From contig CAZPLU010000007.1 in assembly GCA_964587625.1 (NCBI GenBank), positions 1 to 64,000 on the forward strand: a stretch of DNA of 64,000 nucleotides, written 5' to 3'. The translations under genes and the position numbers were made by a program. How positions within the stretch are numbered: the stretch's first letter is position 1; each line of letters opens with the position of its first letter. The notes beneath the pieces are model-generated. The model was not told where the DNA came from. It made no database searches and worked only from the letters and a program-made list of their open reading frames with translations. The stretch is from DAOPZJ01 sp964587625 (GTDB lineage Bacteria; Bacillota; Clostridia; Oscillospirales; JAKOTC01). This document shows, piece after piece, positions 14,321 through 23,527 of this stretch.

Positions 14321-16294
14321 TCACTTCACCATCTCGTAAAATTCCGCCTCGGAAATGACCTTAACCCCCAATGCCCGCGCCTTGGTCAGCTTGCTCCCCG
14401 CGTCTTCGCCCGCAAGCACAAAATCGGTTTTTTTCGATACCGAAGAACCCGTTTTTCCGCCCGCGTCCTTGATCATCTGCTCGGCCTCGTCACGCGGAAT
14501 CGACTGCGTTCCGGTCAGCACAAAGACCTTGCCCTCGAGCGGCCCGCCGACCTTTTTTTCGGTCAGGCAGGTCATGTTGAGCCCCGCGGCTTTTAACTTA
14601 TCGATCAAAGTGATGTTTACATCCTCCGAAAAATACGCTTTGACGCTCTCTGCGGTGATTGCCCCGACGCCCTCCACATGCGCAATCTCCTCAATAGCGG
14701 CGTTTTTCAGCGCGTCCAGCGTGCCGAAATGGAGCGCCAAATCTTCGGCCGCCGTCTCGCCGACATGCCGAATGCCGAGCCCCGAAATCAGCCGCCACAA
14801 GTCGTTTTTTTTGCTTTTATCCAGCGCGTCGAGGAGATTTTGCGCCGATTTCTCGCCCTTTTTGTCGAGCGCGGCGATGTCTTCTTTTTGCAAGCCGTAT
14901 AAATCGGCGGCGTCCCGAACCAGCCCTTTTTCGAGCAGCGTTTTTAACACTGCGGGGCCGAGCCCGTCGATGTCCATCGCCGATTTTCCGACAAAATGGG
15001 TCATTTCGCGGAACCGGATGGCCGGACAGGCCGGATTGCGGCAGCGAACCGCGGGGCCGTCCTCGTCCTTGATTACTTTACTGTTGCAAGAGGGGCACTC
15101 CTCCGGAATCCGATAGATCGGGTTTCCGCTTTTTTCGGCCACGCCGACCACCTCGGGGATGATGTCGCCCGCCTTGCGCACCTCAATAAAATCGCCGACG
15201 GCGACGCCCTTTTCGTCGATCATGTCCTGGTTGTGCAACACCGCACGGCTGACCGTGGTTCCCGCAAGGGTCACCGGCTCAAACACCGCCGTCGGGGTCA
15301 GCACGCCCGTGCGCCCGACTTCGATTGAAATTTCGAGCAGTTTGGCGCGCTTGATTTCGGGCGGGTATTTATACGCGGCCGCCCAGCGCGGAAATTTTGA
15401 AGTGCTGCCCAGTTTTGCGCGGTCGGCCAGATCGTCGAGCTTGATGACCGCGCCGTCGATGTCGAATTGTAAATCATGGCGGATTCGGTTGATTTCCTCC
15501 ACCCGCTCAATCAACTTGTCATAATCGGAAGACAGGATGTATTTTGAGACGGGAAAGCCGAGTTTGCCCAAATAATCCAACGACGCGCTGTGCGTTTGAA
15601 TCTCTTTGCCCCGAATTTGTTGAATATTGAACACGATCACCGCCAAATGCCGCGTTTTGGTGATCTCGCTGTCCTTTTGGCGCAGCGATCCGGCGGCGGC
15701 GTTGCGCGGGTTTTTGAACGGGATATCGCCGTTTTCATTTTGCGCGTCGACCAATTTGGCGAAGACGCTTTTGGGCATATAGACCTCGCCGCGCACCTCT
15801 AAAAATGCCGGCGCGTTTTTCAGCTTTTTCGGGATGGATTCGATCGTCATCAGATTGGCGGTCACATCTTCGCCGGTTCTGCCGTCGCCCCGGGTCGAGC
15901 CGCGCACAAAAATGCCGTTTTCATACTCTAACGAAACCGAGAGCCCGTCGATCTTGGCCTCGACGACAAATTCGGCATTTGGTATAACCGCCTTCACCCG
16001 GTTCTCAAAATCTTTTAAATCCTCATAGGAAAACACATCCTGCAAGCTCTCCATCGGCACAACATGCTCGACGGGCGAAAACAGCCCGGACGCCTTTCCG
16101 CCGATCTTCAAAAACGGTTCGAGTTCAAAACCCAACTCCGGGAACGTTTTGACAATCTCCCGCAGTTCTCGGGTTAAAGCGTCATATTCGAAATCCTCCA
16201 ATGAGGGGTTGTCCCGGTCATGGTACTCCTCATTGGCCTTTTCAATTTGTCGTTTTAATAATTCGGCTCGCGCCTTTGCCTCACGAAACTCCAC
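14321..16294 (-). CDS. ligA: NAD-dependent DNA ligase LigA
   Basis: About 657 residues, full length for LigA. It seals nicks using NAD+ in replication and repair. Visible parts in order: the Ia domain with YHDRDNPSLEDFEYDAL, the adenylated lysine in VEAKIDGLSVSLEYENG, the OB fold, a Cys4 zinc finger (CPSC then CRNPAC), helix-hairpin-helix repeats and a C-terminal BRCT domain. I chose GTG 16294 (VEFREAKARAELL) because GGGGGAG precedes it; the longer frame only overlaps yunB. Its first 14 bases overlap the end of yunB, implying translational coupling. Its last ~455 bases are duplicated at 11633-12089. Confidence 0.96.
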   Translation of the reverse strand: MEFREAKARAELLKRQIEKANEEYHDRDNPSLEDFEYDALTRELREIVKTFPELGFELEPFLKIGGKASGLFSPVEHVVPMESLQDVFSYEDLKDFENRVKAVIPNAEFVVEAKIDGLSVSLEYENGIFVRGSTRGDGRTGEDVTANLMTIESIPKKLKNAPAFLEVRGEVYMPKSVFAKLVDAQNENGDIPFKNPRNAAAGSLRQKDSEITKTRHLAVIVFNIQQIRGKEIQTHSASLDYLGKLGFPVSKYILSSDYDKLIERVEEINRIRHDLQFDIDGAVIKLDDLADRAKLGSTSKFPRWAAAYKYPPEIKRAKLLEISIEVGRTGVLTPTAVFEPVTLAGTTVSRAVLHNQDMIDEKGVAVGDFIEVRKAGDIIPEVVGVAEKSGNPIYRIPEECPSCNSKVIKDEDGPAVRCRNPACPAIRFREMTHFVGKSAMDIDGLGPAVLKTLLEKGLVRDAADLYGLQKEDIAALDKKGEKSAQNLLDALDKSKKNDLWRLISGLGIRHVGETAAEDLALHFGTLDALKNAAIEEIAHVEGVGAITAESVKAYFSEDVNITLIDKLKAAGLNMTCLTEKKVGGPLEGKVFVLTGTQSIPRDEAEQMIKDAGGKTGSSVSKKTDFVLAGEDAGSKLTKARALGVKVISEAEFYEMVK

Positions 16295-16991
16295 GTTCTC
16301 CCCCCGGATTCGCTTGAAAATCATAGATACTGCTGATTTTATCCTGCGCCTCGTTGACCTCGGTATAGGCCTCCGGCACCGCGCCGACAATGATCGTCTC
16401 GGCGATGCAAAAATCCGCCGTGACTTCGGAAGTGGCCGCATAGCCGCCCATCACGATTGTGACCGTACCCGTGACCGTCATTAACATCCGATGCAGCGTC
16501 TGATTGATGCCCGCTGTGGTGAATTCGTTGCTGATTGCGGTGGTCACATAGCCCACCGGCACCAGCCGCACCTCGATTTTCGGGCCCCTCCCGGTGAAAA
16601 CATCGCTCCCGACCAATGTGCCTATCGCGATATAGAGCTTGCTGTCATCATATTCCGAGAGCTGTTTTTGAATGGCGGTGGTCAGCCGCGCTTTGAGCGT
16701 ATTGATGGCCGTGATGTTGGCTCTGACCACGCTCAGACCGTTGGTGTCGGTCTGAATGAAGATCAAGTTGGTATAATCGATGTCATCCGCGGAGAGCACA
16801 TCGGTGACGCAGGAGTTGATGGCCAGGGTGCTGTATTCCTTGGCCTTTGTCTGCGCCAATTGAACCACCACATGTCTGAGGCGGTTATCGGCTGCCTTTA
16901 TTATGGCCCCAATGCAGCCCAAAATCAAGAGCCAGAGAATAATTGTTTTTGCGACCGCGCCTCTTTTACCCCTCCGCCTTCTCGCCATCAT
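16281..16991 (-). CDS. yunB: sporulation protein YunB
   Basis: About 236 residues. A basic start (ARRRRGKRG) is followed by one membrane helix (TIILWLLILGCIGAIIKA), then an extracytoplasmic domain of the YunB family, with ADNRLRHVVVQLAQTKAKEY and VRLVPVGYVTT. YunB in Bacillus is made in the mother cell under sigma-E and needed for spore formation; its biochemical role is unknown. Two adjacent ATG codons (16991 and 16988) are candidate starts, preceded by AGGGG. The 3' end overlaps the ligA start. Presence of the gene is the clearest sign that the organism sporulates. Confidence 0.88.
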   Translation of the reverse strand: MMARRRRGKRGAVAKTIILWLLILGCIGAIIKAADNRLRHVVVQLAQTKAKEYSTLAINSCVTDVLSADDIDYTNLIFIQTDTNGLSVVRANITAINTLKARLTTAIQKQLSEYDDSKLYIAIGTLVGSDVFTGRGPKIEVRLVPVGYVTTAISNEFTTAGINQTLHRMLMTVTGTVTIVMGGYAATSEVTADFCIAETIIVGAVPEAYTEVNEAQDKISSIYDFQANPGGERGVS

Positions 16992-17089
16992 ACCGCCCCT
17001 GTGTATTATATGCGAAGGGGGCTTGTCATGTGACGATAAATGGAAAACGGAGAATGGAAATTCGCGGACGGGGAGCAAAACCCGCCGGT

Positions 17090-17113
17090 AGGGGCGGCCC
17101 CATGTGGCCGCCC
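17090..17113. repeat. GC-rich palindrome between yunB and the radical SAM gene
   Basis: GGGCGGCC and GGCCGCCC flank a short loop, within a region of repeated GGAAAACGG/GGAAATTGG blocks (17040-17160). No T run follows, so it is more likely a repeat than a terminator. Confidence 0.45.
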
Positions 17114-17184
17114 GCAAAAGATGGGGATTGGAAATTGGAAAACGGGAAATAGAAAATGGTAGACGGGGAGCGGATTTGTGTTCG

Positions 17185-18165
17185 CTATATTCCTTCAACG
17201 GTAAAATCATACCGCGGCAGACCGTCAACTTCGGTGAAAATGACATCGTATCCGAGGTGCGCCAACCGCAGCAGGTTTTTGCGGCGCTGCCCGGCGGCCG
17301 CCGAGCGCATTCCCCTCGCAATACAGACATTATAACGCATCGGGGGCATATTTTCCAACGTTTTACGGAGATTGGCGAAGAAATATTCCCCGGTTACGAG
17401 CTCCCCGAACGCCGGGTGGAACGCGCCCGCGAGCGGCTTCGCGCCGGGTGCGAAATCGGCGTGCAGCCCCATCCGGATGATCGGAATATTTTTTGACAGC
17501 GCTTTTTCAAAAATTTGAACGCAGATGTCCACCGCCTCATCCACCGTTTGGGGCAGATATTCGCCGGTTTTCCACAATTTTTCGAGCAGGGTGTCCGCAA
17601 ATACCGCCGTCGGGTAAACGCGCATGCAGCCGGGATCCAGCGAGAGCAGATCGTCGGCGGTTTTCAAATCCTTTCGCGGATCGGAGCGGTACAGACCGGT
17701 CATCATTTGCAACCCGAGCTCAAAGCCCGCCCGTTTGATCTGTTCGGCGGATTCGAAAACATCCCGTGCGGAGTGGCCGCGCAAATTGACCTTTAACACC
17801 TCTTCGTCGGTGCTCTGCGCGCCGAGTTCGATCACGCCGACGCGGTGTGCCTTTAAAATTTCCAAGACCTCGGCGTTGATGGCGTCGGGGCGGGTGGAGA
17901 CGCGGATGCGGGTGAACTTTTTGCCGTCCAAAAAGGGCTGTGCGGCGGTCAGCAGTTCGAGCAGATAAGCACGGGGGACAGCCGTAAAACTGCCCCCGAA
18001 AAATGCGATTTCGAAGCCCGCGCCCGAAACGTCGGTCAACGCCTTCCGGACGCTCTCGGCGGTCGGGAGGGTTTTGATTGAAGTGACGGCCGACTGGTCG
18101 CAGAAGCTGCAGCGGTGCGTACAGCCGGCGTGCGGGACGAAGATTGCGACGATCCCGCGTTTCAC
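17185..18165 (-). CDS. radical SAM protein (Elp3-like core)
   Basis: A 326-residue radical S-adenosylmethionine enzyme. The cluster motif CTHRCSFCDQ (C-x3-C-x2-C) is near residue 15; FFGGSFTAVP and IELGAQSTDEEVL are typical of the Elp3/YhcC/HemN-like core. No acetyltransferase domain is present, so it is shorter than Elp3. Comparable genes sit downstream of rnc in many Clostridia, but the substrate is unknown; tRNA modification is a reasonable guess from the family. The GTG start at 18165 overlaps the rnc stop codon by four bases (GTGA), indicating coupled translation. Confidence 0.85.
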   Translation of the reverse strand: MKRGIVAIFVPHAGCTHRCSFCDQSAVTSIKTLPTAESVRKALTDVSGAGFEIAFFGGSFTAVPRAYLLELLTAAQPFLDGKKFTRIRVSTRPDAINAEVLEILKAHRVGVIELGAQSTDEEVLKVNLRGHSARDVFESAEQIKRAGFELGLQMMTGLYRSDPRKDLKTADDLLSLDPGCMRVYPTAVFADTLLEKLWKTGEYLPQTVDEAVDICVQIFEKALSKNIPIIRMGLHADFAPGAKPLAGAFHPAFGELVTGEYFFANLRKTLENMPPMRYNVCIARGMRSAAAGQRRKNLLRLAHLGYDVIFTEVDGLPRYDFTVEGI

Positions 18166-18851
18166 AGCACGCCCATCAGCCCGAGCGCTTCCTTTGCCGC
18201 GTTCTGCGCCGCTTCCTTTTTGGTCTTGCCGGTGCCGGTGCCGATGACGTTGGAATTGAGCAGTACCGACATGGTGAAGGTCTTGTCGTGGGACGGACCC
18301 TCCTCGTCCGCGAGTTCATAGGACAATATCTCGCCCTTGTTGCGCTGGACAATCTCCTGCAACGCGGTTTTGTAATCCCGGAGGGCGTTGTGCTTGCTTT
18401 TGACCAAATATTTGCCGACAAACGGCAGCACGAAATTCGAAGCGCTCTCCAGCCCCGCGTCCAAATAGATGGCCGCGACAATCGCCTCAAACGCGTCGGA
18501 CAAAATCGACGGCCTGCGCTCGCCGTGGGCGGCTTCCTCGCCCCTGCCGAGCAGGATGTATCGACCCAAATCGAGCTGTTTGGCATATTCCGCAAGGGCC
18601 CTTTCACAGACGGCGGCGGCGCGCATTTCGGTCATGCCGCCCTCGTCCATGTCGGGAAAGCGCCGGAAAATCGCCTCCCCGACCACAAAGTCCAAAACCG
18701 CATCGCCCAAAAATTCAAGGCGTTCGTTGCAGACAGTGACCTTGCTGCTCTCATAGGCGCACGACGAATGCGTGAGCGCGGTGATCAGCAGGGAGCGGTC
18801 TTTGAAGCGGTGGGAAAGCCGCTGTTCAAAGTCATCGGGGTAAAAGTCCAT
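18162..18851 (-). CDS. rnc: ribonuclease III
   Basis: A 229-residue double-strand RNA endonuclease that processes rRNA precursors and regulatory RNAs. The signature ERLEFLGDAVLDFVVGEAIF, with its catalytic Glu and Asp, is near residue 42, and a second acidic cluster lies in SDAFEAIVAAIYLDAG. The C-terminal 70 residues form the dsRNA-binding domain ending with KTKKEAAQNAAKEAL. ATG 18851 is preceded by AAAGGA. It is downstream of plsX, as in many Firmicutes, but no acpP lies between them; the gap holds a foldback repeat. Confidence 0.95.
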   Translation of the reverse strand: MDFYPDDFEQRLSHRFKDRSLLITALTHSSCAYESSKVTVCNERLEFLGDAVLDFVVGEAIFRRFPDMDEGGMTEMRAAAVCERALAEYAKQLDLGRYILLGRGEEAAHGERRPSILSDAFEAIVAAIYLDAGLESASNFVLPFVGKYLVKSKHNALRDYKTALQEIVQRNKGEILSYELADEEGPSHDKTFTMSVLLNSNVIGTGTGKTKKEAAQNAAKEALGLMGVL

Positions 18852-18893
18852 TTTAATTTCCTTTCCTACGGTTACGGGAATTTGATATTTGGA

Positions 18894-19049
18894 GTGTAAA
18901 GCGTAAAACGTAAAATGTAAAGTTGCGATGCTTTGCAAAACGGTTTCATGATGTCGTTTCGGAAATGCCGCTTGTGTTTATTTCATTTCATACGGTCGAT
19001 GTCATTTCCGAAAATGTCACTTTACGTTTTACACTTTAAACTTTTCACT
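18894..19049. repeat. foldback repeat, GTGTAAA/TTTACAC family (copy 3)
   Basis: The left arm GTGTAAAGCGTAAAACG (18894 on) and the right arm starting TGTCACTTTACG (19015-19049) resemble the elements flanking the IVP gene at 3670-4316. It fills the plsX-rnc gap, the usual site of acpP. Confidence 0.65.
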
Positions 19050-19061
19050 ATGAGACGCCGG

Positions 19062-20048
19062 TCAGTTGATCTTGGCGGCGATATCTTCGATGACGCCGGT
19101 GCCTGCGTAAAGTTCCGCTTTTTTAATCGCGTTCTTGAACGCGTCGGCTTTGGAGCTTCCGTGCGCTTTGATGACCGGTTTGGCGATGCCGAGCAGGGGG
19201 GTTCCGCCGTATTCGGAATAGTCGAAGCGCCCCGCCATGTCGCGGAATTGTTTGGTGACCAGCGCCGCGGCGATTTTGGTGCGGGAGGTGGCCAAAAAAA
19301 TCTGCTTGACCTCTTTAAACAACATCCCCGCGAGTCCCTCGGAGAGCTTTAAAATCATATTGCCCGTGAAGCCGTCAACCACGGCAACGTCGCAGCCGCC
19401 GACCGGGAGATCGCGCGCTTCGACATTGCCGCAGAAGTTGATTTCTTGGACTTCCTTCAGCAGCTTATAGGCCTCGCGCACGGTCGGGGTGCCCTTGTTC
19501 TCCTCTTTGCCGACGTTGACCAGACAGACGCGCGGGTTGGAAATCGAAAAAACCTTTTCGTGATAGACGGAACCCATCACGGAAAATTGCTGCAGGTGTT
19601 CGGGACGGCATTCGAGGTTCGCGCCCGCGTCGAGCAACAAAAAGCAGCCCTGCGGGTGCGGAATCGCCACCGCAAGCGACGGGCGTTTGACGCCCTCGAT
19701 GCGTCCGACGAGCAGAGTGGCGCCCATCACAAGCCCGCCGGTGCTGCCCGCGGAGATGAAGGCGTCGCCCCCTCCCGCGGCAAGCGTCTTGAGCCCGACC
19801 GACAAGGAGCTGCCGGGTTTGCTTTTGACGATTTCACGCGGATCCTCGTCCATGGCGAAGGTGTCGGGCGCGTGAGCGATATCAATCCCTTTCAAAGAGA
19901 TGGAGAGTTTTTCGCAGGTCTCTGCGATCACTTTTTTATCCCCGACCAAAATGATCTGCGAGCCGAATTCGTCGCAGGCGGCGCGCGCGCCTTTTAAAAC
20001 CTCGTCGGGCGCGTTGTCGCCGCCGAAACAGTCCAGCAAGATTTTCAT
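19062..20048 (-). CDS. plsX: phosphate acyltransferase PlsX
   Basis: A 328-residue peripheral membrane enzyme that converts acyl-ACP to acyl-phosphate, the first step of phospholipid synthesis with PlsY. The N-terminus MKILLDCFGGDNAPDEVLKG has the family's D-x-x-G-G-D start. FISAGSTGGLVMGATLL and ALRGVxRP-like REGVKRPSLA segments follow. GGAGGA precedes the ATG, and the start overlaps the trmFO stop by four bases. Downstream lies rnc. Its acyl-ACP substrate requires an ACP gene that is not adjacent here. Confidence 0.95.
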   Translation of the reverse strand: MKILLDCFGGDNAPDEVLKGARAACDEFGSQIILVGDKKVIAETCEKLSISLKGIDIAHAPDTFAMDEDPREIVKSKPGSSLSVGLKTLAAGGGDAFISAGSTGGLVMGATLLVGRIEGVKRPSLAVAIPHPQGCFLLLDAGANLECRPEHLQQFSVMGSVYHEKVFSISNPRVCLVNVGKEENKGTPTVREAYKLLKEVQEINFCGNVEARDLPVGGCDVAVVDGFTGNMILKLSEGLAGMLFKEVKQIFLATSRTKIAAALVTKQFRDMAGRFDYSEYGGTPLLGIAKPVIKAHGSSKADAFKNAIKKAELYAGTGVIEDIAAKIN

Positions 20049-21328
20049 GAAAAGTCCTCCTTGAGCGCCCGGTTTGAGAACGCCGCATAACGCAGGCGTT
20101 TGTCGCGGATTTCCGGGTCTAAATCCGGTAAAATTCCGAAATTCACCCCCATGGGCTGGAAGTTGACGACCGCCGGATCGGTGATATAGCCGATTAACGC
20201 GCCGCTCATCGTGTGAAGCGGCAGCAGTTTCGGGGGTTTTCCCAGCAGTTTCGCGGCGGCGTTATATCCCGCCAAAATTCCGCACATCGCCGATTCGCAG
20301 TACCCCTCAACGCCGCTGAGCTGACCCGCGAAAAAGAGACCGGGGTGGTTTTTTAACGACAGGTCGGGTGCGAGCAGGCGCGGAGAGTCGATAAAAGTGT
20401 TGCGGTGCATGACCCCGTAGCGTATCATCTCGGCGTGTTCAAGGCCGGGAATCATCGAAAAGACCCTTTTTTGCTCGGAGAATTTCAAGTTTGTCTGAAA
20501 ACCGACGAGGTTGTACAGCGTCTTTTCGCGGTTTTCGGCCCGCAGCTGCACATTGGCCCAGGGGCGGTGTCCGGTATTCGGATTTTGGAGGCCGACGGGT
20601 TTCAGGGGGCCGAACCGGATGGCGTCTTTGCCGCGCTTGGCAAGCACCTCGATCGGCATACAGCCCTCAAAGACGGCGGGGTTTTTGTCGAATTCGCGCA
20701 GCGGAGCGGTCTCGGCGGTGACAAGCGCGCCCCAAAAGGTCTCGTATTGCCCTTTGTCCATCGGGCAGTTGAGATAATCGTCGCCGCCTTTGCCGTATCG
20801 GGAGGCGAAAAACGCCTGTTCCATGTCTACGCTGTCGGCGGTCACAATCGGAGCGACCGCATCGAAGAAAAACAAACCGTCTCCGCATAGGGTCCGGATG
20901 GCCTCGGCCAACCCGCCGTGGCACAGCGGCCCGGCCGCGACCACGCAGACGCCGTCGGGAATTTGATCGACGCGCGCCCGGCGGATCGTGATGTTGGGGT
21001 TTTGCTCAATCAGACGGGTGACCTCGCGCGAAAACAGGTCGCGATCGACCGCCAGCGCGCCGCCGGCGCCGACCCGGCAGGTCTGCGCCGCCTGCATCGT
21101 GACCGAACCCATCCGTCGCATCTCCTCTTTTAACAGGCCTGCGGCGCTGTCAATCCGCTCGGCCTTGAGAGAATTGGAACAGACGAGTTCCGCCAGATCG
21201 GGATTTTTATGCGCCGGGGAAAAAGACGCGGGTTTCATCTCGAAGAGGTCGACTTTGACGCCGAGGTTCGCAGCGGCATTCGCCGCTTCGCATCCGGCCA
21301 ACCCGCCGCCGATCACGGTTAGTTTCAT
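20045..21328 (-). CDS. trmFO: methylenetetrahydrofolate-tRNA-(uracil-5-)-methyltransferase TrmFO
   Basis: A 427-residue FAD and folate enzyme that makes 5-methyluridine at position 54 of tRNA. The N-terminal dinucleotide motif is VIGGGLAGCEAANAA, followed by LVCSNSLKAERID and LLKEEMRRMGS. The C-terminal family block is GQLSGVEGYCESAMCGILAG. GGAGAGG precedes the ATG. It sits between topA and plsX; the topA-trmFO link is common in Firmicutes. Length is normal. Confidence 0.96.
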   Translation of the reverse strand: MKLTVIGGGLAGCEAANAAANLGVKVDLFEMKPASFSPAHKNPDLAELVCSNSLKAERIDSAAGLLKEEMRRMGSVTMQAAQTCRVGAGGALAVDRDLFSREVTRLIEQNPNITIRRARVDQIPDGVCVVAAGPLCHGGLAEAIRTLCGDGLFFFDAVAPIVTADSVDMEQAFFASRYGKGGDDYLNCPMDKGQYETFWGALVTAETAPLREFDKNPAVFEGCMPIEVLAKRGKDAIRFGPLKPVGLQNPNTGHRPWANVQLRAENREKTLYNLVGFQTNLKFSEQKRVFSMIPGLEHAEMIRYGVMHRNTFIDSPRLLAPDLSLKNHPGLFFAGQLSGVEGYCESAMCGILAGYNAAAKLLGKPPKLLPLHTMSGALIGYITDPAVVNFQPMGVNFGILPDLDPEIRDKRLRYAAFSNRALKEDFS

Positions 21329-21360
21329 GTAATCCTCTCCGTTAAGTTAACTTCGCAATC

Positions 21361-23451
21361 TCACTCATCTTTCGCCTTTTTGGCATAAGTGGCTTTTTCA
21401 TAGCCGCAGCCCTCTTTGACGCAATAGGTTTTCGCGCCTCTGCCCTTCTTTTGGAACATCGGGGCGCCGCACTGCGGGCATTTGTCGGGGATCGGCTCGT
21501 CCCAGGTCATGAATTTACAGTCGGGATAACCCGTGCAGCCGTAATATTTCGCGCCCTTTTTGCTCTCACGTTCGACGAGCTGCTTGCCGCACTGGGGACA
21601 AACGCCCTCGGTCTTCTTTTGAAAGGGCTTGGTGGTTTTACACTCCGGATAGCCGGGGCAGGCCAAAAATTTTCCGAACCGGCCGTTTTTGATGACCATC
21701 TTGCGGCCGCAGTTCTCGCAGGTCTCCTCGCTCTCGAGATCGGGCAGCTTGACGCGCTGGCCCTTCATGCTCTCGGCGGCCTCGGTGAGGGTCTTTGCGA
21801 ACTCGCCGTAGAACTTGCCGAGGGTCGGCACCATCTCATTGCCGCCGGATTCGATCTCGTCGAGTTGCTCTTCCATATCGGCGGTGAAGCCGACGTCGAC
21901 GATTTTCGGAAACTTTTCTTCGAGAAGCTGCGTGACGGTCTCGCCCAAGGTCGTGGGCTTGAAATTTTTACTCTCGCGCTCGACATATTCGCGCTTCAAT
22001 ATCGTGGATATGATCGGGGCGTAGGTGCTCGGACGGCCGATGCCCTTTTCCTCCATGATTGCAATCAGCGACGCCTCGTTGTAGCGGGGCGGCGGCTGGG
22101 TGAATTTTTGTTCGCCGGTGATGCCCTCGCAGATGGGCTTGTCGCCTTCGGAGAGGTTTGACAGCAGCGCCGCGTTCTCCTCCTTTTCATCGTTGGAGAC
22201 GTCGTAGAGGGCGGTAAATCCGTCGAAGACGACGCTGACGCCGTTGGCCTTAAAGAGATATCCGGCGCTCTCGAGCTCGACCGCGACGAGGTTTTGGACG
22301 CAGGCCGCCATCTGGCTGGCCATAAAACGCTCCCAGATGAGTTTATAGAGTTTATACTGCTCGGGCGTGAGCGAACCCTTGACTTTTTCGGGGGTCAGGT
22401 CGGGCGTGGTCGGGCGGATGGCCTCATGCGCGTCCTGCGCGTTCTTGGCTTTATAGACATTGCGCTTTTCGGGCAAATACTTTTTGCCGTAGGCGGCTGT
22501 GATATACGCCTCTGCCGCTTTGACCGCCTCGTCGGCGACGCGCAGGGAGTCGGTTCTCATATAGGTGATCAGACCGGTCTCGCCCACACCCGCGACATGG
22601 ACGCCCTCGTAGAGTTTTTGAGCGATCTGCATCGTGCGCGCCGACGGCATCGAAAACCGCCTTGACGCGTCCTGCTGCAGCGTGGAAGTCGTGAACGGCG
22701 GAGCGGGGCGCTTGGTGCGCTTGGTGTTTTTGACGCCCGTGACGGTAAACGGGGCTTTTTGGCAGGCATCGATGACCGTATCCGCCGCCGCCTTGTCAAT
22801 CAGTTTGCGTTCGCCGTTTTGATCGCCGAAGAATTTCGCCTTGAACTTGGCGCCTTTTTCGGAGAGCAGCGCTTCGACGATCCAGTATTCCTCGGGGACA
22901 AAGGCGCGGATCTCGCGCTCGCGCTCGACGATGAGGCGAACAACCACCGATTGCACGCGCCCCGCCGAGAGACCCCGCTTGACCTTCTGCCATAAAAACG
23001 GGCTGAGCTTATAGCCGACGATGCGATCCAAAATCCGGCGGGTCTGCTGGGCGTCGACGAGATCCGCGTCGATCACGCGGGGATGCTCCATGCCCTCTTT
23101 TACGCCGCTTCGGGTGATCTCGTTGAAACAGACCCTGCGCGCGGCTTTTTCGTCGAGCTTCAAGACCTTGGCAAGATGCCATGAAATGGCCTCGCCCTCG
23201 CGGTCGGGGTCTGTCGCCAAAAAGATGAAATCACTGTTTTCGGCGGCGTCTTTGAGTTCTTTGATGACCGCTTTCTTATCGGGCATTTCGATATAGTCGG
23301 GGGTGAAATCATGTTCCAAATCGACGGCGAGCTTGCCTTTCGGCAGATCCCGTATATGCCCTTTGGAGGCGATGACCTTGTAGTCGCCGCCCAAAAATCC
23401 CTGGATCGTTCGGCCCTTCTCCGGGCTCTCTACGATGATGAGTTTTGCCAA
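21361..23451 (-). CDS. topA: DNA topoisomerase I
   Basis: About 696 residues of a type IA topoisomerase that relaxes negative supercoils. The Toprim domain starts LIIVESPEKGRTI; the acidic triad region is FLATDPDREGEAISWHL; the catalytic tyrosine lies in TGLITYMRTDSLRVA. Three C-terminal Cys4 zinc fingers follow (CENC...CPGYPEC, CPQC...CTGYPDC, CPQC...CVKEGC). TTG 23451 is chosen as the start because it gives the family's AKLIIVESP N-terminus with AAAGGA 12 bases upstream; an ATG at 23472 is the alternative. The gene is in the dprA-topA-trmFO series. Confidence 0.96.
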   Translation of the reverse strand: MAKLIIVESPEKGRTIQGFLGGDYKVIASKGHIRDLPKGKLAVDLEHDFTPDYIEMPDKKAVIKELKDAAENSDFIFLATDPDREGEAISWHLAKVLKLDEKAARRVCFNEITRSGVKEGMEHPRVIDADLVDAQQTRRILDRIVGYKLSPFLWQKVKRGLSAGRVQSVVVRLIVEREREIRAFVPEEYWIVEALLSEKGAKFKAKFFGDQNGERKLIDKAAADTVIDACQKAPFTVTGVKNTKRTKRPAPPFTTSTLQQDASRRFSMPSARTMQIAQKLYEGVHVAGVGETGLITYMRTDSLRVADEAVKAAEAYITAAYGKKYLPEKRNVYKAKNAQDAHEAIRPTTPDLTPEKVKGSLTPEQYKLYKLIWERFMASQMAACVQNLVAVELESAGYLFKANGVSVVFDGFTALYDVSNDEKEENAALLSNLSEGDKPICEGITGEQKFTQPPPRYNEASLIAIMEEKGIGRPSTYAPIISTILKREYVERESKNFKPTTLGETVTQLLEEKFPKIVDVGFTADMEEQLDEIESGGNEMVPTLGKFYGEFAKTLTEAAESMKGQRVKLPDLESEETCENCGRKMVIKNGRFGKFLACPGYPECKTTKPFQKKTEGVCPQCGKQLVERESKKGAKYYGCTGYPDCKFMTWDEPIPDKCPQCGAPMFQKKGRGAKTYCVKEGCGYEKATYAKKAKDE

Positions 23452-23527
23452 TTCTTTATACCATCCTTTCAAGATGTTAAATGTGTTGGTAGTGAAGCCG
23501 TTTGCCGCTTACGCTCATGTTGATTTT

